DNA of 5,677 nt from Nanobdellati archaeon. Its GTDB lineage: Archaea > EX4484-52 > JAADEF01. The stretch is from contig WAOB01000111.1 in NCBI GenBank assembly GCA_015521505.1, positions 1 through 5,677 on the forward strand, written 5' to 3'. The position numbers were made by a program, and so were the translations under genes. Positions 1 through 5,593 of the stretch are shown piece after piece; the stretch's first letter is position 1; each line of letters begins with the position of its first letter. The notes under the pieces are model-generated. The model saw nothing but the letters and a program-made list of their open reading frames with translations. It had not been told where the DNA came from and searched no databases.

Positions 1-153
1 GATTTATCTATTACGAAAAGACATTATACAACAGGTATGGGGTTGTTTATAGTTAAAACATTATTGGAACAAATAAATGGTAATATAAAAATATCCTCAG
101 ACATTAATAAAGGTACAAAAGTTGAAATAACTATTCCGTTAATCTTTCAATAA
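1..153 (+). CDS. Sensor histidine kinase, C-terminal fragment (HATPase_c domain end)
   Basis: This is the last 50 codons of a gene that begins outside the window, read in frame 1 to a TAA stop at 151-153. The fragment has the end of a GHKL-type ATP-binding domain: a G2-box-like TTGMGLFIVK at residues 10-19, then LLEQINGNIKISS, then the NKGTKVEITIPL closing strand. This is the usual ending of two-component sensor kinases, where the glycine-rich G2 box closes over ATP. The dimerisation/phospho-acceptor helix, N and G1 boxes and any sensor domain lie off the left edge, so the signal sensed is unknown. It is the only plus-strand gene here and converges on the herA-like gene with 4 bp between stop codons. 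A response regulator partner is not visible. The family call is firm from the G2 motif and C-terminal pattern, although the fragment is short. Confidence 0.85.
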   Translation, partial: DLSITKRHYTTGMGLFIVKTLLEQINGNIKISSDINKGTKVEITIPLIFQ

Positions 154-157
154 ACGA

Positions 158-1636
158 TTAAAACCCATACAATTCATTTAATTCCTTAATTTTTTCTATT
201 TCGTTCTTCTTTTCTTCAATTCTCCTCTTTTCAAATATCTTCCACTCTTCTATAATATCTGGATCGCTACCGAAGGCTTTTTTATTATACTTATAGATTC
301 TTACAAGTGCTGGAACTTTTATCATTAGTCCTAAAACAACAGCTTCTCCTATATTTAGTGAAGGTAAATGTACCAACAAATCATCACTTAATCTTTCACT
401 TGCATGTTGGACATGCTTCTGATCGCTTGGCTCAACTAGTCTCATTATAATCATGTTGTTACATTGTGATAGTGCATTCGGATCTAATCCCTTAGGCCTT
501 TGTGATACGAGACATATTCCTATACCAAATTTTCTTCCTTCTCTTGCAATTCTACTTATCCAATACTTTGATAACGTATTATCATCCTTTGGTGCTAATA
601 TATGTGCTTCTTCAATCACGCAAAAAATTGGTGGTAGCGTGCTTCGATTCTTTCTTTCATTCAATATATTTCGAAGTGAATGGCTTACAATGACATCTGC
701 AACGTTTTCATCAACTTCTCCTAAATCAATAACGTTTACATATCCAGCTTCAATTTCTTCAACTATTCTTTTACAATGTTCATCCATGATTGTTTTATAC
801 CTATCAATGAAATCTTCAAGCTTTGATAAGACTGCAATTCTTGCTCGCTTTTCATCACTCGTAGCTTTTATTAAAGTTTTCTCCAAATAGTTACATATCT
901 CCCTAAGATTTATATATCCGTGTTTTCTTTTAACTTCATTATATGCTTCTCTTAAAATCCTTTCTTGAACATATGCTTTTTCATCTATCTTTAATAATAT
1001 TTTTAATTCATCAAAAGATAAGTACATTGGATTTATTTTAGGCTCTATAACTTTTTTCTTCGTAAATTCCGTTCTTACATATTCGGAATGCATATCAAAA
1101 ATAAGAACTGTACCGTTTAACTTTTTCGATAACTCCTCAGATATAACACAAACAGTATTAGATTTTCCAGATCCTGTAATTGCAAGAATCGCTAAGTGTC
1201 TACATACCATTTTTTGAGCATCAATATAAACATCAATATCCTCATCACCATGAACAAGCTTTCCTATCTTTATATGTCCTGTGCTAAATATTTTTTTTAA
1301 AACATCCTTACCTGCTCTATAAACTTTCGTACCAGGAGGTGGAGGGATGCGTGGCATTCTCATATTCGTTACATCACCAAGCAATCTAACTTTAGCCAAT
1401 ATAAAATTGGACGTTTTTTCATACTCCAATATCTTTTCGATTTCATTTGGATCAAAAATATCTCCATTAAGTGAAGGATTTTTAACAACGAGATGTGAAA
1501 TCATTCCAAGAATTTTCATGTCGTTATATTCAAGAATCACATATTCTCCAAATTTGGGTAACTCCTTCGAAACAAATATAACTTCAACTGGAGTTGCATC
1601 TCCAATACAAATACCTATCTCTTTTTCTTTTCTCAT
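158..1636 (-). CDS. herA: HerA-type bipolar DNA translocase/helicase (FtsK-HerA ATPase)
   Basis: A 492-residue hexameric-type ATPase of the FtsK/HerA superfamily, close to the roughly 500-residue length usual for archaeal HerA. In order: an N-terminal HAS-like beta-barrel region (about 1-130, with FGEYV at 29-33), Walker A AITGSGKS at 152-159 (K158), Walker B VLIFD at 177-181 followed by MHSEY, an acidic motif VIEEAH at 340-345, and the C-terminal HerA signature RIAREGRKFG (362-371) with SQRP (378-381) and the PSLNIGEAVV stretch. It ends in a Lys/Glu-rich helix (about 463-488) that may form a coiled coil. HerA proteins usually work with the NurA nuclease, Mre11 and Rad50 in resecting DNA ends. 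None of those genes lies next to it here, so it may be a stand-alone paralogue, and the symbol marks family rather than proven orthology. The ATG at 1636 is the only sensible start: no other ATG or GTG occurs in frame before an upstream stop. No Shine-Dalgarno precedes it. Confidence 0.88.
   Translation of the reverse strand: MRKEKEIGICIGDATPVEVIFVSKELPKFGEYVILEYNDMKILGMISHLVVKNPSLNGDIFDPNEIEKILEYEKTSNFILAKVRLLGDVTNMRMPRIPPPPGTKVYRAGKDVLKKIFSTGHIKIGKLVHGDEDIDVYIDAQKMVCRHLAILAITGSGKSNTVCVISEELSKKLNGTVLIFDMHSEYVRTEFTKKKVIEPKINPMYLSFDELKILLKIDEKAYVQERILREAYNEVKRKHGYINLREICNYLEKTLIKATSDEKRARIAVLSKLEDFIDRYKTIMDEHCKRIVEEIEAGYVNVIDLGEVDENVADVIVSHSLRNILNERKNRSTLPPIFCVIEEAHILAPKDDNTLSKYWISRIAREGRKFGIGICLVSQRPKGLDPNALSQCNNMIIMRLVEPSDQKHVQHASERLSDDLLVHLPSLNIGEAVVLGLMIKVPALVRIYKYNKKAFGSDPDIIEEWKIFEKRRIEEKKNEIEKIKELNELYGF
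186..215 (+). terminator. Possible U-rich terminator for the histidine kinase transcript
   Basis: About 35 bases after the kinase stop codon the plus strand has a six-T run (190-195) followed by further T-rich stretches. Archaeal RNA polymerase terminates at such U-tracts. The T richness arises because this is the antisense of the Lys/Glu-rich C-terminus of the herA-like protein, so it may be incidental. Confidence 0.35.
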
Positions 1637-1661
1637 AAAATAATATTTAATTTTAAGTTCA

Positions 1662-1676
1662 TAGATATATATTATT
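1662..1676 (-). promoter_or_regulatory. Probable TATA box of the herA-like gene
   Basis: The minus strand reads AATAATATATATCTA here, centred about 33 nt before the ATG at 1636. With the usual 25-27 nt from TATA to start site, transcription would begin only a few nucleotides before the ATG. That agrees with the lack of a Shine-Dalgarno. The surrounding DNA is very AT-rich, so the exact element is uncertain. Confidence 0.45.
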
Positions 1677-1734
1677 ACTTAGAATACAACATTAAATTTA
1701 ATAGAGATAATTATTATAAATTATTAATAATAAA

Positions 1735-1768
1735 TAAAATATAAAAAATGAATAAAAAATAAAAAATA
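1735..1768 (-). terminator. Tandem oligo-T terminator of the pilin gene
   Basis: Directly after the pilin stop codon the minus strand runs through four T-tracts of four to six bases separated by single A or CA interruptions. Tandem U-runs without a GC-rich hairpin are the standard intrinsic signal for archaeal RNA polymerase. The position 6 nt past the stop fits. Confidence 0.7.
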
Positions 1769-1774
1769 ATGGCT

Positions 1775-2260
1775 TTATGGTACGTAGTCATATACAAAGA
1801 ACGTTAAGTTACCTGCTGCTGCATCTTCAAATTGTAGTCTATTTAGTTGACCAGCAATTCCACAAATTCTGAAAGTATATGTTCCTAAAGGTGGAATTGG
1901 AGTACCAGTATCTTCCCATACTCGTTGATTTGTTGGAGCACAGTTTGTTGGATCGACATCATCATTGGTGTTACGTAGAATCATTCTAATACTTTGTGCT
2001 CCCGTAACTCTTGCTGTTAAGTTTATATTTACATGACCCTCACTAGCTGGTGATGTTCTAATTTCAACTATTTCTACGGTTTTCTGAGCACTTCCCGTTA
2101 CTGCAGCTACTTGTGCACCTGCACCTGCTTGGGCCTGTTTTTGAGTAACTGAATACCAGCTATAGAATAATGCAACAGCTCCTATAACTATTACGATTAA
2201 TAGGACGATGGCAATTACAGGAGATAGTCCTTTTTTCTTCTTAAATTTAACGCCAACCAT
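1775..2260 (-). CDS. Type IV pilin (archaeal class III signal peptide)
   Basis: A 161-residue prepilin when read from the ATG at 2260. It has a short basic leader MVGVKFKKKKG (1-11), then LSPVIAIVLLIVIVIGAV with continuing hydrophobic residues to about 37. A FlaK/PibD-like prepilin peptidase would be expected to cut after Gly11, and the hydrophobic helix would form the filament core or membrane anchor. The rest is a soluble beta-rich head with two cysteines (C107, C133) that could pair, and two NLT sequons (N80, N151) that could be glycosylated. An open frame extends upstream to a GTG at 2284, but that GTG directly adjoins the TATA box and would lie upstream of the expected transcript start, so ATG 2260 is chosen. 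The gene stands alone, without assembly ATPase or membrane platform genes nearby. It could be an adhesive pilin, or less likely an archaellin-like or binding-protein-like pilin; the exact role is unknown. Confidence 0.85.
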   Translation of the reverse strand: MVGVKFKKKKGLSPVIAIVLLIVIVIGAVALFYSWYSVTQKQAQAGAGAQVAAVTGSAQKTVEIVEIRTSPASEGHVNINLTARVTGAQSIRMILRNTNDDVDPTNCAPTNQRVWEDTGTPIPPLGTYTFRICGIAGQLNRLQFEDAAAGNLTFFVYDYVP

Positions 2261-2284
2261 AATTATATTAAATATTATAATCAC

Positions 2285-2292
2285 TATATAAA
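2285..2292 (-). promoter_or_regulatory. TATA box of the pilin gene, near-leaderless promoter
   Basis: The minus strand reads TTTATATA, preceded by the purine-containing TTAAG that could serve as BRE. Its centre lies about 28 nt before the ATG at 2260, placing the transcript start within a few bases of that codon. This explains the missing Shine-Dalgarno and rules out the GTG at 2284 as the start. Confidence 0.7.
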
Positions 2293-2313
2293 CTTAATAT
2301 TTCCTTAATATTT
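2293..2313 (-). repeat. Two direct copies of AAATATTAAG with 11-bp period
   Basis: On the minus strand AAATATTAAG occurs twice (2304-2313 and 2293-2302) separated by one G, so the repeat period is 11 bp, about one helical turn. The downstream copy abuts the pilin TATA box and covers the BRE position. Both copies would face the same side of the helix, as expected for a regulator binding next to TBP/TFB. No regulator is identified. Confidence 0.5.
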
Positions 2314-2333
2314 TATAAATGTATTCTAAAACG

Positions 2334-2576
2334 TTAAAAATTGAATTCTAAAATTCTGTAAAAGTATATTGGATGGTACTGTATTATCCAAAAGGGAAAT
2401 GTCTTGTAATCATATTCCATTAAAACTTTAATTTTTTTTCCTTTCCCAAATCTTTTTCTTAATTCTTCTTTTAATTTTTCATCCAATTCATTTAACGATT
2501 TTGCTTTGATTTTAATTTCCTTATTATATGCAACCCAACAATTTTCTTTATATACTAATTTTAAATATATCTTCAT
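2334..2576 (-). CDS. Small uncharacterised archaeal protein, 80 residues
   Basis: An 80-residue protein with no membrane span or signal peptide. The N-terminal half looks like a beta-beta-alpha unit: two strands MKIYLKLVY and CWVAYNKEIKIKA, then a charged helix SLNELDEKLKEELRKRF (about 27-43). That layout recalls the small HicB-like fold. The second half has a strand IKVLMEYDY followed by an aromatic tail with WIIQYHPIYFYR (63-74). The WxxQYHPxYF pattern resembles, from memory, an archaeal domain of unknown function (DUF5395-like); this was not checked. A strong Shine-Dalgarno (GAGGTGATT, 6-7 nt before the ATG at 2576) supports translation from this start. It sits between the transporter terminator and the pilin promoter, probably as its own transcription unit. 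No function is assigned, and no HicA-like toxin partner is adjacent. Confidence 0.72.
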   Translation of the reverse strand: MKIYLKLVYKENCWVAYNKEIKIKAKSLNELDEKLKEELRKRFGKGKKIKVLMEYDYKTFPFWIIQYHPIYFYRILEFNF

Positions 2577-2580
2577 AATA

Positions 2581-2589
2581 AATCACCTC
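2581..2589 (-). promoter_or_regulatory. Strong Shine-Dalgarno for the 80-residue gene
   Basis: The minus strand reads GAGGTGATT, a long match to the archaeal anti-Shine-Dalgarno sequence, ending 4 nt before the ATG at 2576. It contrasts with the neighbouring pilin and herA-like genes, which have none. It therefore implies a real 5' leader on this transcript. Confidence 0.75.
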
Positions 2590-2660
2590 TACTACTCTAA
2601 GTAAGATTTCGTGAGGGTATTTACTCAACCCAATTGAAGTAATGTAGAGAGAGGATCTTC
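2586..2660 (-). promoter_or_regulatory. Possible structured mRNA leader overlapping the Shine-Dalgarno
   Basis: Reading the minus strand, a hairpin TTACTTCAA-TTGGG-TTGAGTAA (2642-2621) has eight pairs with one bulged T. One base outside it, CTCTAC (2649-2644) can pair with GTAGAG (2592-2587), which overlaps the first bases of the Shine-Dalgarno. A competing or crossing pairing joins GAAGAT (2660-2655) to ATCTT (2607-2603). These could switch access to the ribosome binding site. Stems are short and no known riboswitch class is recognised, so this is a hypothesis. Confidence 0.3.
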
Positions 2661-2682
2661 ACAAAGAATATTATTGAATAAC

Positions 2683-2699
2683 AAAAAAATAAAAAAAAA
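2683..2699 (-). terminator. Oligo-T terminator after the transporter gene
   Basis: Three bases past the transporter stop codon the minus strand has nine T, one A, then seven T. It is the strongest U-tract in the window and typical of intrinsic archaeal termination. It should separate the transporter operon from the 80-residue gene. Confidence 0.75.
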
Positions 2700-2702
2700 T
2701 TT

Positions 2703-4193
2703 TTAAGACGCTGGTGGTGGTGTCATTCCACGATGAAATACCCATGCAATGAATAATCCTAGAGGTGTTATTATACCAAACAATATCAATGCATATGCCA
2801 AAGCAACCTTTCCTATACCTGCTTCTTTAAGCTTCTTAAAGTCTGTTACAATACCAATACATACGAACGTTAACAAGAAGAAGAATTTTCTCAATGCGCC
2901 TTCAACAGGTTTAACACCGTATTCCAACTGCTCAACTGTTAAAACACCACTAAATCCTAGAGCCATTAACAAGAACATTGCTAGGAAATAACCTAAAACG
3001 AATTTTGGAAATCTTAACCATATTTCGATTTTTGGAACTTTCTCTCCAGGTCTCCGTTCAAAATATCTAACCCAGATAACGGCTAGTAGAAATGCCCATA
3101 TACCGATGAAGATATCGATCCAGATTTTTGTTAGAACTGCTGCATTAAGTATCCATCCTTCTTCCCACATTATACCCATTGCTTCAGCTTTTGCTCTCAT
3201 AAATTCATCAAGTAATTCTCCCGCAGCTGCATCTGCTCCATCAGTTTTTATCGTTAAACCTAAGCTAGCACCGGCAGAGATAGGTTCATTAAACCAGAAT
3301 TTTGTTAGTAGTGGTGGATAAACGATTAATTGTATTGTAGCAAATATAACGATTATAGCGGATATGATTACTGGTATTATAGCTGGTGCTCTTGTTGCAG
3401 CAGCTGTTGCAATACTAGCAGAGACACCACAAATCGAAATACCTGATGCAAAACAAGCAGCCCATTGCCTGTTAAATCCAAAGAACCTTCTTGTTAGATA
3501 ATAAGCTATAGGCCAGTACAATAGATAGGCAGCAATAGTAGCACAGGCACCAGCAACTAATAGATGTGTAGCATAACCTGGAAATTCAACAGCTTTTAAT
3601 CCTAGTTTTGCACCTAAAGCAACGATAGCTATTTTTATAAACCATTCTGGTCTCGCAGCTTTCATTATAAATTCTTTAAACTTCTTTGGTGCTAGATTAC
3701 CGATTATTAATCCTATAATTAATGCAAAGATGTAATGAGCACCACCGAGTTGTAAACCGGATTCAAGTCCATACTTTTCCCATTTTGTTGATGGTGCAGA
3801 AATCCATGCATTCTTTCCAAGTATATATGATATCGTTGCTAGTATAAAGATAATCGTCCATGCTAATAAATAGTCTCGCAATTTCCATTTCATAAAATAG
3901 GCACCAATCGCTGTTAGGATGGTAAAAATTATGTAAGATGTTATTAACGCTGCAATAGGAGACATTAATTCCTTATGACTCGCAGCTATGGATTTTTCAA
4001 TACTAGTCCATGTTTTAAACGATACAATCCATCCTGTTAATGGAGTTTGAGTAAACGCTGCTATAACGCCTAGAATTACGAAGAATGATCCTAACCAAAA
4101 TGCCCACCAGTCTTCGGTACTGAACATTCCTGTATACCATTTTACCTCCTTTTTCTCTTCAGGTTTTTCCTCAGGTTTTTTCTCTTCAGCCAT
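2703..4193 (-). CDS. YeiH/UPF0324-family membrane transporter (putative sulfate or anion exporter), N-terminally extended
   Basis: A 496-residue polytopic membrane protein with about 11-12 predicted spans. Family marks are the GLIIGNLAPK stretch (161-170), the FIKIAIVALGAKLGLKAV helix (185-201), the small-residue motif SGISICGVSASIATAAA (250-266), AGASLGLTIKTDGADAAAG (307-325) and the C-terminal FFFLLTFVCIGIVTDFKKL (437-455). Family members are annotated as putative sulfate exporters on thin evidence, so the substrate here is open. Typical bacterial YeiH proteins have about 340-350 residues. This one adds about 100 residues at the N-terminus: a Lys/Glu/Pro-rich tail (1-19), a Trp-rich segment EDWWAFWLG (27-35) leading into a span at about 31-48, and another span at about 78-100. 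The start is fixed by GAGGTGAG just before the ATG at 4193. The gene follows a 53-residue membrane protein with a 9-bp gap, and both are probably made from one promoter and translationally coupled. Confidence 0.85.
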   Translation of the reverse strand: MAEEKKPEEKPEEKKEVKWYTGMFSTEDWWAFWLGSFFVILGVIAAFTQTPLTGWIVSFKTWTSIEKSIAASHKELMSPIAALITSYIIFTILTAIGAYFMKWKLRDYLLAWTIIFILATISYILGKNAWISAPSTKWEKYGLESGLQLGGAHYIFALIIGLIIGNLAPKKFKEFIMKAARPEWFIKIAIVALGAKLGLKAVEFPGYATHLLVAGACATIAAYLLYWPIAYYLTRRFFGFNRQWAACFASGISICGVSASIATAAATRAPAIIPVIISAIIVIFATIQLIVYPPLLTKFWFNEPISAGASLGLTIKTDGADAAAGELLDEFMRAKAEAMGIMWEEGWILNAAVLTKIWIDIFIGIWAFLLAVIWVRYFERRPGEKVPKIEIWLRFPKFVLGYFLAMFLLMALGFSGVLTVEQLEYGVKPVEGALRKFFFLLTFVCIGIVTDFKKLKEAGIGKVALAYALILFGIITPLGLFIAWVFHRGMTPPPAS

Positions 4194-4195
4194 AA

Positions 4196-4204
4196 TCTCA
4201 CCTC
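4196..4204 (-). promoter_or_regulatory. Shine-Dalgarno of the transporter, overlapping the upstream stop codon
   Basis: The minus strand reads TGAGGTGAGATTATG: the TGA stop of the small membrane protein is part of the GAGGTGAG binding site, and the transporter ATG follows 3-4 nt later. This arrangement favours translational coupling, so that ribosomes finishing the small protein start the transporter. Confidence 0.75.
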
Positions 4205-4364
4205 AATATTTAGCAAGTATCGTTACATTTATAACTACAGCCAAAAGGATTAATGCTATTATTCCAGCAATTATTGAACCTAAAACTAATTTCGATTCAA
4301 TTTTATCCCATGGTTCCTGTTCACCAGTTTGATTTATTATTAAAAGTTTTATTAATTCAAACAT
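4203..4364 (-). CDS. Small single-span membrane protein, probable accessory subunit of the YeiH-type transporter
   Basis: A 53-residue reading frame from the ATG at 4364 to TGA at 4203-4205. It starts MFELIKLLIINQTGEQEPWD, then KIESKLVLGS, followed by one hydrophobic helix from about residue 28 to 50 (SIIAGIIALILLAVVINVTIL), ending AKY. Three facts support it as a gene: the stop lies inside the transporter's Shine-Dalgarno, a TATA box lies 29 nt before its ATG, and the transporter has no promoter of its own. An N-terminal domain on one face of the membrane and a single span is the form of many small transporter subunits, so an accessory or assembly role with the transporter is the natural guess. 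No homologue is recognised with confidence. The gene has no Shine-Dalgarno and is probably read from a near-leaderless transcript. Confidence 0.72.
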   Translation of the reverse strand: MFELIKLLIINQTGEQEPWDKIESKLVLGSIIAGIIALILLAVVINVTILAKY

Positions 4365-4389
4365 AATTTTTATTAATAATAATAATTAA

Positions 4390-4399
4390 ATATTTAAAA
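4390..4399 (-). promoter_or_regulatory. TATA box of the small membrane protein-transporter operon
   Basis: The minus strand reads TTTTAAATAT, centred about 30 nt before the ATG at 4364. The expected transcript start is therefore at or just before that codon. The region is extremely AT-rich, so neighbouring bases could also serve. The spacing matches the pilin promoter. Confidence 0.55.
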
Positions 4400-4430
4400 T
4401 TTTTGTATCCTAAAATATATTTTTTAATTT

Positions 4431-4445
4431 AAATAAATAAAAAAA
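4431..4445 (-). terminator. U-rich terminator of fbp
   Basis: Immediately after the fbp stop codon the minus strand has seven T, then A, TTT, A, TTT. This is a likely intrinsic archaeal termination signal, placed between fbp and the promoter of the small membrane protein gene. It suggests fbp is not in one operon with the transporter. Confidence 0.6.
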
Positions 4446-5561
4446 TTATTTTATCTCTTGCCACTTTTCTTCAAGTTTTTTTCTTATTTGTGGGAATGTT
4501 GTATATTCCATTTCTTCCATTGGTAATCTATGAGGCTCAAATGGTCCATGTTTTCTGATATAATCTGTTACAAAACCTGCAATTTGTCTTGTATAGTCAA
4601 ATGCCGGATCATCGAATAGATCTGCAAATCCTATCATTTTACCGTTGTTTAACTGAAAACCAACAGCTGCAACTCTTGGTGGACCATCAAATCTCGTACA
4701 TTTCGCATATTTTAGAGAAACTGGCATCACCGGACCGTTATGGCTTCCTCTCATCCATCCAGATACTAAATGAGGAAATGCAAACGCTTCTAAAACCTCT
4801 CCCAAAGCAGGTAATCCCGCTTGACATCTTACCAAAGCTACTGGATCGTCTTTGCCAACATACTTACCAGCAACCTGATACAACTTTTCCGTAGAAACAA
4901 CAGCAACAGGTTCATCAAGAGGTAGTGGAGAACCTTCTCTAGGAAATACTCTTTTGATTACATATCGCGATTTTGCACCAATTAATGCTAGTATATCATA
5001 CATATCTTCAGGAGCCTTCATGAAAACTCTTTTATGTTCAAGTATATCCCATATTTCGAAAGCAAAACCTTGATGCATTGCAGGATCTATAACAAGACCA
5101 GCTGTATTGAATGGATCTGCAAATATCTTAAATATTGGTAAATTAAAGGCACCTGGTTCTGTTTTATCCATCATGAATGCAACCATTGGTTCTGATTTTC
5201 TTTCCGTAAATTCCATCTCTGCAACTCCTGGTCCTAATCCTCTAACATTACCTGAAAAAGCATCACTAAGCAAATCTTGTCCAGCACCATATAGTTTCAT
5301 TTCTTTTGCAACTTCTGATGTTTTCTTAAACGTTTTCCATGCAAGTTCATGAATCTCTGGGTTGTCAACTCCTTTCGTATGTGTCATTAGCAGTTGTAGA
5401 TCATCACCAACACCAAGAACTTTAAAGTCTATAAGTAAACCGGTGTCTAATCCTTCTTCCTTTAAAAAGTTTTCTGCAACCTCTATTAATTTAGAATGTA
5501 CAGCACTATGTCCAGGAAAACCGCCTACATCGGCTTTAATAAGGCTAACAGTTACTTTCAT
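4446..5561 (-). CDS. fbp: Fructose-1,6-bisphosphate aldolase/phosphatase (bifunctional, archaeal type)
   Basis: A full-length 371-residue FBP aldolase/phosphatase (class V FBPase). This cytosolic, Mg-dependent enzyme both condenses dihydroxyacetone phosphate with glyceraldehyde 3-phosphate and removes the C1 phosphate, giving fructose 6-phosphate. It thus commits carbon to gluconeogenesis. Residues matching those known from the Sulfolobus tokodaii enzyme are present: metal ligands D11, H18, D53, D54, Q95, D132 and the D238-D239 pair, the Schiff-base lysine K237 within KYVGKDDP, Y234, and the C-terminal tyrosine Y353 in MEYTT. Other conserved blocks are GQDLLSDAFSGNVRGLGPG (94-112), ADPFNTAGLVIDP (148-160), FPHLVSGWMRGSH (262-274) and TRFDGPPR (289-296). 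The ATG at 5561 is preceded by AAGGTGA with a 7-nt spacer, and the N-terminus lines up with family members. It seems to be transcribed alone. No catalytic residue is missing, so it should be active. Confidence 0.97.
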   Translation of the reverse strand: MKVTVSLIKADVGGFPGHSAVHSKLIEVAENFLKEEGLDTGLLIDFKVLGVGDDLQLLMTHTKGVDNPEIHELAWKTFKKTSEVAKEMKLYGAGQDLLSDAFSGNVRGLGPGVAEMEFTERKSEPMVAFMMDKTEPGAFNLPIFKIFADPFNTAGLVIDPAMHQGFAFEIWDILEHKRVFMKAPEDMYDILALIGAKSRYVIKRVFPREGSPLPLDEPVAVVSTEKLYQVAGKYVGKDDPVALVRCQAGLPALGEVLEAFAFPHLVSGWMRGSHNGPVMPVSLKYAKCTRFDGPPRVAAVGFQLNNGKMIGFADLFDDPAFDYTRQIAGFVTDYIRKHGPFEPHRLPMEEMEYTTFPQIRKKLEEKWQEIK

Positions 5562-5568
5562 ATTTTTT

Positions 5569-5575
5569 CACCTTA
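5569..5575 (-). promoter_or_regulatory. Shine-Dalgarno of fbp
   Basis: The minus strand reads AAGGTGA followed by seven bases and the ATG at 5561. It fixes the start codon and shows that the fbp mRNA has a leader, unlike the near-leaderless pilin and small membrane protein genes. Confidence 0.75.
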
Positions 5576-5593
5576 AATAATATTTATCTTTAA

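Noticed and set aside
453..890. Plus-strand open frame of 145 codons within the herA-like gene
   Set aside because: It lies opposite the conserved ATPase coding sequence, has no ribosome site or family resemblance, and is a shadow of the real gene on the minus strand.
1700..1735. AT-only inverted sequence around TTATTAATAA upstream of the herA-like gene
   Set aside because: Such palindromes are expected by chance in DNA this rich in A and T; no GC-containing stem supports a structure.
1735..1768. Short repeated ATAAAAAAT units considered as a small CRISPR-like or satellite repeat
   Set aside because: The units are simple T-tracts of a terminator on the minus strand, with no regular spacers.
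2261..2284. Extra eight codons at the front of the pilin, starting with GTG
   Set aside because: The GTG directly adjoins the TATA box, and the expected transcript begins near 2262, so these codons are not in the mRNA.
2334..2576. HicB antitoxin reading of the 80-residue protein
   Set aside because: Only the rough strand-strand-helix layout matches; there is no adjacent HicA toxin and the aromatic C-terminal tail is unlike HicB's DNA-binding part.
4589..4894. Plus-strand open frame of 101 codons opposite fbp
   Set aside because: It is fully antisense to highly conserved fbp coding DNA and has no recognisable protein features.
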